Assembly (NCBI GenBank): GCA_037903475.1
Contig: JBAJFG010000145.1
Coordinates: 1 to 64,000 of the forward strand
DNA length: 64,000 nucleotides
Source: Ancylostoma caninum
Lineage: Eukaryota > Nematoda > Chromadorea > Rhabditida > Ancylostomatidae
Reading direction: 5' to 3'
Shown here piece by piece: positions 14,501-26,664 of this stretch. Each line of letters starts with the position of its first letter. Within the stretch, counting starts at the first letter, position 1. The notes beneath the pieces were generated by a model. The model did not search any database, was not told where the DNA came from, and saw nothing but the letters and a program-made list of their open reading frames with translations. Made by a program: the position numbers and the translations under genes.

Positions 14501-17500
14501 CCGTAGAAAAAGTAGACAGGCTTTTTCTTGAGAGCTTTTGACTCTGGGGTGACAAGGCGTACACTGGCTGTCATTTTGCGAATGAAAGCTTGTTTCCCTT
14601 CCGCATCGATTGGGTTTTTGTGATCTTGTCAACGTCCCTAACTATATAACGTTGAAAGCGCCGGCACCGCTATGTTTGAGAATGGCGGGGCACTTGATTG
14701 CAGGAAAAAATTGTTTGTTTCTTCGCTGCATTTGCTTACCGCTGCATTTGAGTCAACATTACTGTTTGCATTATCGGTAACATTTCATGAAAGGTGGTGG
14801 TTTTGCTCCATGGTTGATTTAACCAGACTTTTTTGCCCATTGGTTGGAGCATGCCTTGAAGTGAGCACGATTTGTTCACGCAAAATTCCAGAAACTCGCC
14901 TGATGACTAATTTCCCATATTTTCAGAACAGTACTTTGTAATTATGCGCTTTGGGGAAACTTCATTATGGGTGTGAGAATTCCATGTGGTAAACTCTCGT
15001 GCTGACATTGTTGTAGGGCCCCTTGTTGAACATTTGTTGTAGGCCCCTTGCGCGCATCACCTCCTGCACAGATCGTTCTGTTAAAGGCAGTATCTTACAA
15101 TTCCGAATCGATTTCGAGATTTTAACGACTGAAAAATCTACAGGCGATGCTCATCACAATGCTATACATATTTCCTTACGAGAGTACCAGAAATCCCCTG
15201 TTTGAACTCATTTTTCCTAGAGTTTGAGGTGCCCGTTGCGACAGCTACCACAAGAAGTTGCTTTCCTGACACGTTACGCGCCACCGATCGATATCACCGC
15301 TGCCCCAGAATCTTGCAAACCCACAACTCCTTGTGGCAGCTGTCACACCGTGCACCTCGAACTCTCCAGGAATAAGAGGTGCGAAAAGGAGATTTCTCGG
15401 CGATTTCGTAAGCAAGTATGCGTATCATTGTGATCAGCACCGCTTGAAGATTCTTACGATGTTCACAAAATCGGTCCTGAAGTGAGACACTGTTCTTAAG
15501 GCGAAGTTTGCAGCGGTGAATTCCATGTTTGTGTTCTACTGCTTCCTTATATCGAAGCATTGCAATCGTAATTGAGTGTTGAATAGTTTATTACGTCTTA
15601 AAGACCAGGAAGCCCTAAATTAATGGTCCTAAGGTGGCACAAGAGACTTCTTTAGTACACAAGCCTGGTAATGGCTTTCATGAATGGAATTACTTCAGAA
15701 TTCGGGCGCATGTGTCGCCGTAGTCCCTGGAGAGCAATCACTTCGGTGCCAGAAACTGAGCACATGCAGACGTTTTTGTCCCGTTCCTGGGAATGTTCGT
15801 TACCAATCGTAAAGTCATGCGTTGTCATTACCCGTCACGTTGAAGTAAATTGCATTATATCAGTCTGAATGGGTCATAAGATCTATTATGAAGTTTCCTT
15901 ATTATTCACTCCGTATCACAGGAGGCACGTGGTTGTGGCAGCGGCTTCAGGCACGTGGTTGTGGCAGCGGCTTTAAGAGAATGAAACCTTCTCGGCCGGC
16001 ACGCATCGTTGAAATTACCCTAGGTAAATTGTTCACGCACATGCCAACGGTAGGTAAAATTGGGTGTAACACGCTTAACATGCTTAACACGCTTACTCTG
16101 GGTAAGTTCAGTGTTGCATGTTGCCTCTGAAGACAGAGTAGATCCTTCAAAACAATTCCTGAACTCATTTGCCAAGGCCTGACAGTTCCTACCAACAACT
16201 CCAAGGAAATCCAAGGACCTCCAAGATTTTAACTCTGACATTTCGACTGGCATTAGATAGCTCACTAAATAAGTTATCTTGTGGAGTCTACACGAACAAC
16301 TCACTTTTAAGTTGTTATTTTTTGTTGAGCTGCTACTTCTTCACATGCTGCTACTTCGATTTCATTTTTCCTCTGATTTGCTAATAAGGAAGAGCGCTGT
16401 GTGACCAAAGGTGTGAGGAATTCACTGCATTGCGTTTTACGCTGTCCATTTCACCCTTATTTGGCCTTCCATTTTTACGTTGTACAGCCTCATCTTTATT
16501 TTTTTGCAATTTTTCTTCTGCGTCTCCCTGTTTGTGTCTGCTCAGATTTTTGCTCAACTATAGGGTTTCCTCCAATGCGCGTTCACTAGCTTCCGCTTTT
16601 TTTTTGTTTTTCAGACGAAGGTATGGTCTGTTAGCCCAAAGGTGGCACCTGAGGTGACTTTGTCTGCAATTATGACTTTGTCCGGAGAATGCGTTTTGGT
16701 GGAGATATTACTGAATGGTACTAGGAAAACATCAGAGTGGAAGGGATCACACCACATACATATCGAAAAAGTGTAAAAATTTGATTATCTGGCCGACTTC
16801 GGGACGAGGTCGTGATTGCGGACAAAGTCGACCCAGGTGCCACCTCTGCGCTACCAGACTGTATGTGTTGAGCGTAGGAACTAGTTTTTCGACTTTGCAT
16901 AGGACGTTGGTCATGTGGGTGCGGCATTTGAAACCTGATATCCCTCCTCTGTGGACGAGTTTTTACATGCCATGAGGACGAGATTGGCTCATTCCCACAG
17001 ATTCACACAGCAACTCTTGCCCTTTCAAGGCAAATGGGTGTTTTTGGAGGATTTTCGGCCTATCCACTAGGAATTGTGCGAGCCATATTTGCCTAGGGCG
17101 AGCTACTTTCCTGGATTCTGTATCCATTATACGTATGTTGGTAAAAAATGTAATTTTGTCGGCAGATATTAGAATTTCAACGATTTGCGTAGGACCTCGT
17201 GACAAGCGCAATTATTTGTTCACATGACTGGAAGGAAGACAAAAACGTAGCGGTAATAACAGAAAATTCACCTTAATAGCGCGTGTAAAGAAGAAAAAGA
17301 GTACATTTAGTACGAGACGGAAGCAGTTCTTAGGGGGATTTGTGTACTGGGGAAACTTTTCCTCTATGGGATTTTTAACGAGCTCCCTGTTTTCCGCGGA
17401 ACATGCGGGATCCGTGCAATTTCAGTAAAAGGGCACACCAGGAAATCTGTCATGGTAATTTATGGCCCTATATGCATTTTCGCTTGGCCTAACCCATTTT

Positions 17501-20213
17501 TGAAGGATTGCCGTGAATTTATGTCCACGGGCGCCGCTATTAATAGTTTTGAGGTCAGTTTCTTCGTCCGAGAATGCGTAAAAAATTAGTACAACTTTCG
17601 TAAATGAGGTGAAAATTACGCTTGGGCTAAATTTAGTTTTGTTTACTTGCTTCATTAATCCTATGTGCCTGTTTCTTGTAATCTTTTTACGTCATCAAGT
17701 TTATTAGTTGAAATCCTGAAAGTCTTTTTTGGCGCCAACTCCTTTTGGCCTTCTCCAGCTCCTTCTTAGGTCCATTCTTGCGAGCCAGGAAGCCAAAAGT
17801 TGAAATTGCATCTCTAAAGGTGAAGAAAGGTATAAAACTGCTTTTGTGGAACTCAGGAATGCAAGGAGCTGGGTTGGTTAAGGTCGGGCCCATGAAAATT
17901 ACTCAATGTGTGGCTCGGTTTGAGTAAAAATGAGCTAAATAGTGAGCAGATTGTAATTGGACCATATCTTTACAACGAGCAATTTAGGCTAGGTGTATGC
18001 GTGCGTCACGCGTGCGGCTGGCTTGCGTTCATCAAGCGTGCAGCAATGAGATGAAGGATAGCTCGAGTTGCACCTATGACGCAGGCATTACGCAGATGAG
18101 ACGTTCGCATTCGCGGGCTATTCGCGGAAGTCGCGCGGAGTTCTCATTAATTCTGCACGTGCTTCATCTAGCCGTTTTCGGTAAAATGTTCCGTGAATGA
18201 ATGCGTCTGACGCTTCTTCTATAAATTGCCCTTCACTGTGTTGATTTTTTGGAATGGGTGTGGCTGCTGACGAGCATCACTTGCACATCCATAAATCACC
18301 TTTTATGGATGTCTTTGATCATTTTTTTTATTTCATCTACATATATTGGTCATATGGGAATTGACTAACAAAGAATATTTTATGTGATTTTTAGGGCGGA
18401 TCCTACGTGTGTTTTCTTTCCACGTGCTGTTGAGGAAAAAAATTATGACTTTCTTGGCGATTGCAGCAGAAAGTAGCGGAATTCAGCTGTGATCATCCTT
18501 TTTCAGTTTTAATTCTCGCCTAGATCGGCACCAAAGTTTTTCAGCTTTTTTGTTTGGTGCTGTGTTGATTCGGGGGGGGGGGGGAGGTTGGACAGATCCC
18601 ACTAAAAAAGCACGTATATTACATAAATGTTATTTAAACTATTACTAAATTGTTAGTACGTTAGTAACGAAATAACGCATTAATAATGCGTAACGGCCAT
18701 TTTTGGCCTAACATTATAACGCGTTATTAATGCGTTAATTCGTAACGTTAGTAGCGCACAGCCCTGATGAGTACACATGCGCTGCCAATCTTAGTTCTGT
18801 GGATATATGAATCCACTCTCTCCCTTTCTCGATTTCGCTGCTGATAGCTAGCAAGTGTGCTTTAATAGACAAAAATGTTATCAACAATTATCTACTACTT
18901 TTTTGTTTTGAAAGACATTATTTGTTTACCTCATACAGTGGGACTCGAACTCTATGAACTCTGTTAATGAGAATAAATGTCATGCCACTTACGAAAGCCA
19001 TTGTGAACGGATATAAAATTGCTCAATTAAGTATGGAATTTCGTGACAGAAGTTTAGGTTTTGTGCTATTTTGTGCGCTAAAGGATGCGCAATGGGTACC
19101 ACGAACTGTAAAGAGATGAGAGGGCCTAAGAGATAGTTTTTAATGCATTTTTAAGCGTTTACCTTTGCCATTGTGATGTGACCTAAACTGTAGATTGCTC
19201 CAGTGTCAAATTCTCAAAATTTATCCTGATGAGTGAGAGTGCCTTTAAAGGCAGGGGTCCACCTCATTTTCGTAGTTCAGCTAACAGCAGATTCTGCATC
19301 TACTCGGCGCGATGGTTCCAACGGTATACATAAATTGTCTCAGAATGGTCTATAAACCCGTCTTCCAGGACGGGGTCTGTAACAGTTTGCCAACCCGAGT
19401 TGACATGTGAAGCCGTTGATCTTATCGATTGGACACGCCAAGACTCGTTGACCGACGCGGCAGCCGTGGCAGGCAGCCAGCACAGCTTGGAGCGATCCGC
19501 CTTCGGGCTCCAAATTTTTATCCAGTTCGAGCCTTTCAAAAATGGGGATTTCGTCGCTTCTGTGCCTGTTGATGTACATCCCAGGGATCAACATGATGAG
19601 AAGGTCTAGGATATGTTGGTAAATCCAACAGGCAGAACGAGGTGGCCCTCTGCCTTTAATTCTCAAGTAGACGCGTCAGGATGTGTCAGAATCGGTGCGA
19701 AACTGCGTCGCGATGGTGCTAGATGCGGTGCCTATGAATGCATCGAGGATAGGTGAAGATGATTGCCGGTATGAAATAGGTGCTCAGGCATGTAGTTGAT
19801 CAATGTATGCGCTTCTTCTACGTCTTCTCATTGTCAGGTGTCAGCCAGTGGCGGACGCAGGAAATGGACGGGAGGGGGCGTGGGAAAAAAGGTGGGGTCT
19901 CCGCCGTTTTGGGAACCTAGACGGAAAATAAAATTAATAAAAATATTAATTATGATAATAAATAATTGATGAAAATTATATTAAAATATTAATAAAAATA
20001 AACAAATATAAACTAACACAAGATTTTTATTTGCATTCTAAAGTAATTTCAAAAATTTGGCGACCCATTCTCGGGGAGTAATGTCAGCCGATGAAGGGGT
20101 TTTTTCAGTTTGATCAATTGCAAGCGCAGTAGCGAAGCTTTACCTTTGAAAACGTGGCATCTTTCAGTGGGAAGTATAGTTGGGAGACATTGTATCGCTA
20201 ATATAGCTCTCAT

Positions 20214-20250
<37 letters not shown>

Positions 20251-20941
20251 ATACTCCTCAATTGAATATAGCGCTTTCAGTCGCTGCTGCAAGCCATTCC
20301 TGGTTTTGGTGCATATCGATTGGGCGCGGCGCGGCGCTGGTGCTGCTGACGCTATTGGGGGCAACCAATCGATACGTATCGAAATCAATGTCGCCGCGAC
20401 GCAGCGGGCGTGAGCGCTGTAGCTCTCGTGTGCACAATTATCAAACCATCGTCGTTTCTGAGACAGACCATACCACTGCTGTACCTATACATATTGCTGT
20501 GTTATTTAAATCAATGTTTCAACCGAATATTTAATTCCTATTTTATGAAAGTAAGTGGAGATTATTTAGAAGTAAAGAATATAGCTCTCATTTACAGATG
20601 GCGTTCATGCAGTTGGTCACAACAAGTGCTACGAACATTTCCTTGTACCGTACTACGACGGACTTATGGGCAGTTGGGTACGAGTTCGCATAGTCGAAGT
20701 AGCGAAATTCCACATGAGAAGCGAGTTATGCAAGCAGCCAACTGAAGAAGGAAAAGCAAACGGAGCTGTGCTGACGGATTGGACAGCTAAGAAGCTGGAT
20801 GACTGCAAACCGATTGGCACATTCAAAGCGGGTGAAATGATCAGTACTCCTGCACCTATTGAGAAGTCACCGATAGCGGTGATCGTTTTGTCAGTACCGT
20901 TAGTGATCGGGATGATTCTATGGTACTTTATTGGAATATGA
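2528..20941 (+). CDS. CDKAL1: CDKAL1 ortholog: tRNA-t6A37 methylthiotransferase, partial at the 5' end
   Basis: This family adds a methylthio group to t6A37 of tRNA-Lys(UUU), using two 4Fe-4S clusters and radical SAM chemistry. The animal enzymes are tail-anchored in the ER. Exons fitted by frame and splice sites: about 2528-2647, 3264-3366, 3430-3503, 3579-3683, 4404-4490, 4544-4645, 4885-5030, 7203-7368, 8038-8161, 20598-20941. They join in consistent phase to 457 codons including TGA (human about 579 residues). Order: end of the UPF0004/MTTase N-terminal domain with LNSCTVK and AGCVSQ; radical SAM domain with [26 protein letters not shown] and [29 protein letters not shown] domain; C-terminal hydrophobic anchor. 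About 110-120 N-terminal residues, including the first cluster-binding Cys residues, are not visible and may lie upstream of the hAT-like gene. The first listed exon lacks an acceptor. Confidence 0.92.
3579..3683 (+). CDS. CDKAL1: CDKAL1 exon with the radical SAM 4Fe-4S cluster motif
   Basis: This exon encodes the CLNHCTYC motif (CxxxCxxC) that binds the radical SAM cluster, then the conserved KxxxARGxLxSYP stretch. The acceptor is tttag and the donor follows GAGCAG. Both ends are in phase 0. It is the most diagnostic exon of the gene. Confidence 0.95.
3979..4226 (+). mobile_element. hAT-type MITE copy, 5' end eroded
   Basis: AT-rich, about 250-bp element in a CDKAL1 intron. It ends in GCGTCCGCCACTG, matching the right terminus of the complete copy at 45896-46166. 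Shared landmarks are CGAGAATGGGTCG near the left end and CGTCTGGGTCC near the right. The left end is a C-run without a clear terminal repeat. Confidence 0.7.
5031..7202 (+). other. CDKAL1 intron, 2.2 kb
   Basis: The donor is gtaagt and the acceptor ggtttcag; the split codon has phase 2. The intron holds a G-rich run near 5170-5187 and one copy (about 5500-5610) of a CT-rich dispersed repeat also seen near 8335-8450 and 56630-56740. I recognise no coding exon inside. Confidence 0.7.
7640..8010. mobile_element. Foldback (MITE-like) element, copy 1 of a family
   Basis: The segment shares a CAACTACCACAAGGAGTTG core and outer arms with the element at 15094-15475 (TGTGATAGTTGTCGCAACGG and nearby). 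Arms are imperfect inverted repeats. It ends just before the CDKAL1 exon at 8038. Ends are approximate and no target duplication was identified. Confidence 0.5.
9731..9929 (+). mobile_element. hAT-type MITE remnant
   Basis: This holds the right-hand 200 bp of the family at 45896-46166, ending TTTCTGCGTCCGCCACTG. The left terminus is missing. Confidence 0.65.
10166..10443. mobile_element. Foldback element with about 75-bp arms
   Basis: The left arm (GTGTCAACCTGGTTATGAGG onward, through GATCGTCTTCTTCAGAGGCC) is complementary to the right arm, which runs from GGCCTTTGAAGAAGACGATC to GGTTGGCACA. Several mismatches and small gaps occur. It has no coding capacity. Confidence 0.65.
14043..14299. 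mobile_element. Foldback element with 100-bp arms and GC-rich interior
   Basis: The outer arms TACTCTGATAACTATGCAG and CTGCAGAGTTATCAGAGTA are near-perfect inverse copies. The pairing continues through ACGAACGCAG, CCATTACGCCG and AGCAGCAACG segments to a short centre. This is a MITE-like element in the CDKAL1 intron. Confidence 0.75.
15094..15475. mobile_element. Foldback element, copy 2 of the 7640-8010 family
   Basis: Nested inverted arms: ACAGCTACCACAAGAAGTTG on the left pairs with CAACTCCTTGTGGCAGCTGT on the right. Outer segments around TCACAATGCTATACATA and TATGCGTATCATTGTGA pair as well. Non-coding. Confidence 0.65.
15924..15975 (+). repeat. 25-bp tandem duplication
   Basis: The unit GGCACGTGGTTGTGGCAGCG plus five bases occurs twice in direct succession. 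It is probably slippage and has no coding context. Confidence 0.7.
16622..16864. mobile_element. Foldback element, about 48-bp arms
   Basis: Left arm TATGGTCTGTTAGCCCAAAG, continuing through GTGGCACCTGAGG, is the inverse of the right arm ending at CGCTACCAGACTGTATG. The family is shared with 26665-26969, where the same ACAAAGTC and TACCAGACTATA motifs recur. Confidence 0.65.
18645..18755. repeat. AT-rich palindrome
   Basis: An imperfect hairpin: TAACGAAATAACGCATTAAT pairs with ATTAATGCGTTAATTCGTAA around a GGCCATTTTTGGCC centre. Confidence 0.6.
19846..20077 (-). mobile_element. hAT-type MITE, truncated copy in inverse orientation
   Basis: It begins with the full terminal repeat CAGTGGCGGACGCAG and runs through the AT-rich interior to CGACCCATTCTCGGGG. 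There the far terminal repeat is lost. Inverse orientation relative to the copy at 45896-46166. Confidence 0.75.
20598..20941 (+). CDS. CDKAL1: CDKAL1 terminal exon: end of TRAM domain and C-terminal membrane anchor
   Basis: After acceptor atttacag the exon completes the TRAM RNA-binding domain ([11 protein letters not shown], then [16 protein letters not shown]). A polar linker follows, and the protein ends in a hydrophobic helix ([19 protein letters not shown]) three residues before TGA. That helix fits the tail anchor known for animal CDKAL1. The linker is shorter than in the human protein. Confidence 0.92.
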
Positions 20942-22825
20942 ACGAAATTTATTGATTTTTGTCCAATTAGCACAGGTATTGTGTCCCGGTGAGCGCCTAT
21001 GTTGCAACGAGAACTGGTCCCCATGCATGGTTTTGGAGTGGTTGTATTGACAGGGCTTTAGGGTTCCATATAAAATTGTGTCTGCAAGAATTGAAAATTC
21101 CAGGGTTTTTTGAAGAAATCATAAGAGCCCAACAATGGGAAGCGATCCCACGAAAATTTACCCAAAAGAAATTAGGGTGTGCTGTATTTCAGAAAAATGC
21201 AACAGGCCAACCTTTAAATTAATGGTGGAAATGACCAGCTGTCCAGGACAGCTTTTTTCCCGTTTTCAACACGCAGACTGTGTGTTCTGTTGTTCAGCAT
21301 AAAAAATGAACACTTTCCCTGACAAAGGACAACTGTTACAAGCTCCACGTCACTCGGAATCGCCGAGTCAGCAACTGTTACAAGAGTGTCCAGCGTAATT
21401 TCCAGTTTTTTCTGCTTGTACGTGAATACGCTGAGAAGATTTTTTTTTTACAAAACTGTGTGCCCGCTAAGGCAAGGAATCCTGAAAGGTGTGTCGATGA
21501 TTGTAGACTCTTGGGGAACAGTTTTCGTTGAGAATATTTCTATCTAGCCTTGGTTGAGCTTATTGAAGAGGTCCCCTAGTTGTTCTGAAGAGTGCGAATA
21601 GCGAAATCCTTCACTTTCGTTAACAGTTTTTCTAGTGACTGGTTGGGCAAATAATACTTGCCATACTAAGGCAATTTTTTCACTAGTTCTTTTCGATTCT
21701 GATGATTGTAGACCCACGGGGACCAGTTCTCATGTTGCGGAATTCTGCCTGTTTATGTTCTTTTTCCTCTTCCTCTTTTTTCTTCCTTTCCCACCCAAAC
21801 CTGTTAGGATGTATGAACAGTCCTATTTAGTCCTCACAGGGGTAATCGAAACAGCGCTCAGAAGCCATTTTGACGCAAGCGTAAGCGTTTCTTTTATGGA
21901 AATTCGTTTTCTTTTATGTCCTATGACGTAAGCACTTTTTGCCTCTTGAACGTTTAAAGGGCTTGGCCATTTCTTTTGTCCAGGCATCGACGTTGGTGCG
22001 AAAATTAATGTTCGTCATTGCTTCCAAAGTACTATCGCTGTTGGATTTTTATGGTTTATTCGGGATATTGATTCCATTGCACTTTCAAGGATTTCAATTT
22101 TTATTGTACCTGCTCACAGTTTATGTTGTTACCCATGGATCTTACCCGTTATTTGTTTTATACTCTTTTTACAATTACTTCTCTTCTCCTGGAACCGCCC
22201 AATGCTCCTGTGAGACCAGTAATTGCATAGGGTCGCTGTTATTCGTCTGGCACGTGGCTGGCTGTCTCCGGGTGGATCCATGAAACAACGCTCGTATATT
22301 CACTAGTAGTGTGAGAAACTGCGCCACACAAAACTACGTCATTCTCTATTTCTCAGCCTTTTGCACTTATTTTGTATTTTCTCCATGGGATTTCGCTTGA
22401 TTTCGTCACTATGCAGCTCGTTGCATGCCTTGGATTTCATCGCAAACGGCCATTTATCAAACCAGAACGTGGTCGAATCGTAACGATCGATCGGTGCGTG
22501 ACATCTGTCACTTTTCGGTGTGCAAACGATATGTCAAAATATGGACGCTGTAAAACATGCTATTTATGGGCCCTAAGTATACGCCTAGATAGTGTAATCA
22601 TGCAGTCCACTATTAAGACTAAGAATAACTTTGTTTGCGTGAAGAAGTTGTCAAATTCATGTAATTTGTTCCAGGAATAGTGACAGTTGAACATTTATGT
22701 ACAAGTTGCAATTTTCACACTAAACAGCAGGCAACGGCATGTTCTTAGATGTTGCATTAACGAAGAATGATGTTTTGCATGATTTTCTCTGTTATTTTTC
22801 CTCTAGTTTCTCTTCTTATCCATGG

Positions 22826-23220
22826 TGTGCGGGTGGACCACCCAATAGAAAACTGGACTACCCATGTGAAAATTATAAAACTGTAGGAGGTCCACATTGT
22901 GGTACAAATCTTATGTCAATTTATTTTATTTTTATTGTTTTTTTTTAAATAATTTTTGTTCATTATTTGTTATTATAATTAATATTTTTATTAGTTTTAT
23001 TCTCCGTCTGAGTTCCTAAAGCGACGGAGACCCCACCTCTTCCCCTCTTCCCACCCTTCACCCTCCCGCCCACTTTCTGCGTCCGGCACTGCAGATTACC
23101 TACCCTTTTAATGATGTATCTGGCCTTGGAAGACCTACTGCGATTTTTCGCTCATTTACCCGTATCACCCATCAGATAGACCACCTGCTATTTTACAATT
23201 TTCTATGGGTGGTCCAGTTT
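22826..23220. mobile_element. Foldback element containing a hAT MITE remnant
   Basis: The left flank (GGACCACCCAATAGAAAACTGG and CCATGTGAAAATTATAAAA) is roughly inverse to the right flank (TTTTACAATTTTCTATGGG, GGTCCAGTTTCC). Between them, 22895-23091 is the right-hand part of the hAT MITE family, ending CTGCGTCCGGCACTG. The simplest reading is a later insertion into an older foldback. Confidence 0.5.
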
Positions 23221-23799
23221 CCTACTGGATGCTACATCCACAATTCAGAGATGGGAGCTGGGGAAAGGTCAGCGAGAAAAGACGTTGAGAATCATGCGGG
23301 ATCCGTCAGTATGACTGGGCAGATAAAGGCTAAATTATTGGACCTTACCAGCCATTGTATGAAAATTTTCTTAAAAGAAAATTGTGTTTTTTGCAGTGAA
23401 TTCCTTTTTGCAAGTGACAACAGGAATCTGAGATTCTTTGATTTCGCGTGGTGCAGTTTTTTCTGTTAATCCTACCCTGTCAGCGCTGCTCATTGAAATT
23501 TCTGTGAATTCTCGTTGAGCCCTCAGTTTTGCCTACGTGCACGGTTGCTTGATAGCGGTTATTAGAGGAGAAAGAGACGTAATGTAAACAGATGATTTAA
23601 GCAGCACGTGATTTCTTTGATGGATTTTGTTTCACATGGTATTATTATTCGAGTGGCGGTATGTACGGCTTCTACGAAGATTTCATGATTTCTTGTACTT
23701 TCCTAAGCTTGTCCTTACGTTCACAGCTATGGATAGGATTTATGAGCTGTGTAGCGTATTCCTTGATTAGTTGCCCTTATATGGCAGTTGTACCCTCTA

Positions 23800-24450
23800 C
23801 CTCTTGTTGAGAAGCGTTTCGCCGCGATGGGCGTGGCAGTTCATCGGAGCGTTCGTGGCCGGGTTTATCACGAGCCGCCGGCCTGCTTGGCGCAGTGCCA
23901 ATGCCCCGCCGGCCGCAGCCATGCGAGCCAATGGCCTGGCCGGCTCAGGACTCGCTAGACGCTTAGCAATTGTGTATTCGTAGAAGAGCTCCTGTTTACC
24001 GTGTGATTATTGACTTGTTTACGTCGTCGCTGTTGATTTTTGTTATTGTTAGATTGTGTGATTAGAGATTTGTTGGTGATTTCTTCGTTGGATCGTTGAT
24101 ATAAAGTGTGCTCTAATGCTAATTCGCTTGATTTTTCTATGAATCAGTAGGCGAGTCTGTTACGGATTATATCTTCAGTGTTTGCCCGAAGTTTTCTTGA
24201 CAGTAGCCGCTCAGAGTCGGGCAATTTTGCTCCGTAAGAGTTCTTACTATGAGAGATAGTGTATCGCTGGGTGGAGAGTACTAGAGAGTAAAGAGGCAAA
24301 GAATGGCTGCTAATATGCTTTGCTCCCCGCGGGCCGGCCGGCCTGCCACTCGCTGGTCGCAGCCGCCGCTGACGGCCCGCGGAGGCCGCAGATCGCTAGA
24401 GTAATTCCCCGCCCTATAGATACACTTCCTCGACGCAGGGACTCGCGACA
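23800..24450. repeat. Two GC-rich islands with inverted similarity
   Basis: Bases 23800-23970 and 24310-24450 are GC-rich in AT-rich surroundings and share short inverse motifs (GGCCGGCCGGCCT-like, GACTCGCTAG, CGAGTC). They may be arms of one diverged foldback element. The match is too patchy to be certain. Confidence 0.3.
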
Positions 24451-25051
24451 GGACCACGCCCAGCGAGTCAAATCTGTTTTGCTGAGTCCTTTCTGACGTA
24501 TCATTCATATATTGAGGGCCTTATGGGTACTTTTAACGTCACTCTGGGACTCATTCTGTGTATGACTTGTGGTTTTGTCCTAGTTATTTGCGACTAGGGA
24601 CAGCAGGCAGAAGCCTAGAAAAAGTACAGCTGCACCCATCCGAACGGCTATGGCATCTAGTTGTCGCGAAACGCCCACTTCAAAGTGCCACTTGTCTTAC
24701 CAGCAGTGTTAGTTTCCTCCACATACCCTCACACAGGAACCTTCACAACTCATGGATTCGTGCTAGGATGCAAAGGATATTTCTCCTTTGGATTCCTGGA
24801 TGCTTCCACTTCTTCATTACTGTATTATCATAGACCTTTCCTTTTACAGTGTTTCAAAAGATAGGATGGTTGAATAATGGTGTCTGGACTTGCAATTCGT
24901 GCGTTAATTGGCAAGTTTGCAAACTGTGTCTTGGTAACTCGGAGAGTGTCGCATGCGTCAACGAGTTATTTATTGTTGTTCAATTTTTTTTCGGCTGTCG
25001 TCCGGGGCGAATTGCCCTATATTTTATCAAAAGCAGTCGAAACGCTCCATA

Positions 25052-25324
25052 CTCAGAACCCCAAAAACAAGTTTTCGATCGCAACTGAGACTTGCTAGCC
25101 CAAAAGCTTGTCTACAAATTGTTTTCACATTTCCTTGCCGGAAAGTTGTCTCTCCAAAAGCTCGCTATTGCCAAATTGTCAGCGAAAAAAAAGGCGAAAA
25201 CAAGTTGTCGACAAGCTTTTGGGCGGACAACTTGTCGGGGAGGAAGTGTGAAAACAACTTGTCGACAACCTTTTGGGCGAGCAAGTTTCAGATGCGATCA
25301 GAAACTTGTTTTTGGGGTTCTGAG
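25052..25324. mobile_element. MITE with inverted ends and TA flanks
   Basis: CTCAGAACCCCAAAAACAAG at the left end is the exact inverse of CTTGTTTTTGGGGTTCTGAG at the right. TA dinucleotides lie directly outside both ends (25050-25051, 25325-25326). The interior continues as an imperfect palindrome (AAAAGCTTGTC / GACAAGCTTTT). TA duplications are typical of Tc1/mariner mobilisation. Confidence 0.8.
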
Positions 25325-25336
25325 TACACGGTAAAT

Positions 25337-25468
25337 ATGAATATTTATTAGATGAATTAGACGGCACAAATGTTACAAAACTTACGTCATCATAGTAGTT
25401 ACCATTACTGTGATGACGTAAGTTTTGTGACATTTATGCCTTCTAATTCATCTAATAAATATTCATGT
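25337..25468. mobile_element. Near-perfect palindromic element, about 132 bp
   Basis: ATGAATATTTATTAGATGAA at the left pairs with TTCATCTAATAAATATTCAT at the right. The arms run on through ACAAAACTTACGTCATC to an 18-bp centre. It lies about a dozen bases from the MITE at 25052-25324. Confidence 0.75.
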
Positions 25469-26664
25469 TACTCTAATTACGTACTTTGATGACGTATGCT
25501 TTTTTTAAAATTCTTATTCGTGAAATTCTATGACTTACTCTGATATTTTATTACATTTCTCTCGAATTGCGAGAGCTGACTGGTTGTGCCGCGGCTCCTA
25601 ATCTGCGCACTAAACAGCGAGCACCCGATTTCCGCTGAATGGCATCGCACACTTTTTCACGTTCTTTTTTTCTCTGATTCCTCCTCATCTCTCTTCTTTG
25701 AAGAAATGAAAACCCTCTATACCTGAACTCATTCCAGATGTGATTTTAGAGAGTTTTTTTCTCCTTTTCACTTCCTTCCTTGTATGGATTGGTTGAGCTG
25801 GAAATGTTTGCTTCCCGCACCCAATCCATCAGTAGACCGATATGTATTTCTTTTGAAGAGAATTCGCCTTCTGCGAAATCAATTTGCCAATCTTTTCAAG
25901 ATAAATGGGTTCCCAGTGACGTAAGTCTTCTAGTCATTTGCGTTCATATTAATACGTAGACGTCTGTTTTGTTTCTCTTGGTGACGCCAAGGTTATTAAC
26001 TAGCTAAATTAGAAGGAATGCAGTGACGTTCTACGTAGGTTCATTATTGAATTAGTCTTTTTATGGGTGAGAAGTCGATGGAAGATTGAAGCTGGCAATT
26101 CATTCGGGAAATTTCAGTTCTAGTGCGATTTCGTGAGGTTTCATCTTATCTCCCTTCTATTTTATGTTTAAGAAGTTTTTTTTCTACTATCTCAATGACT
26201 GATTAGTTCGATATCAGGGAAATTAAATGGCTGATTTAGCTGTCACTAAGATCTAACGAAAAAATGACTTATTACAGTTGGTTTCAACGTTTCCTTTCCC
26301 GAGTAACTCGTACTTTAGAATTGTGTTGCAGGTCTTTTAATGTCACACCCAACTTAAACCAATAAATCATTTAAAATTGATGAGAACATTTGACGATTGT
26401 ACTTCTCTGTAACCATTTTTTGTTGCGGAACAGTCACATGAGTCCGTTTGCTTACGTGGTGTCGAATATCGCATTGTTATGAAAAACCAACCGACTGCAA
26501 ATAGTCGTGAACAGCCAAACAGAGAGACCTATGCATTTTTAATGGCGTTAAAACTTTGACTAGCAAAACAATGGTAGAAGTCGTAACTACAGGCTGTTTC
26601 CGATGTTTTCCTGTAGTCCATTTCATCAGGAAAGATAGTTTGAGAAGAAAGGCACGTGGAAGCA

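Larger units (their letters stand above)
8162..20597 (+). other. CDKAL1 last intron, 12.4 kb, filled with repeats
   Basis: The intron separates the exon ending at 8161 (phase 1) from the TRAM/anchor exon. Its clear contents are foldback elements (10166-10443, 14043-14299, about 15094-15475, 16622-16864), two hAT MITE remnants (9731-9929, 19846-20077), a palindromic AT-rich hairpin (about 18645-18755), a 25-bp tandem duplication (15924-15975), and copies of the GATGCATC/TTACCC repeat near 9450, 12780 and 16010. Stretches 10450-14030 and 16900-18600 show no structure I can name. Short ORFs here show no recognisable domains. Confidence 0.7.
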
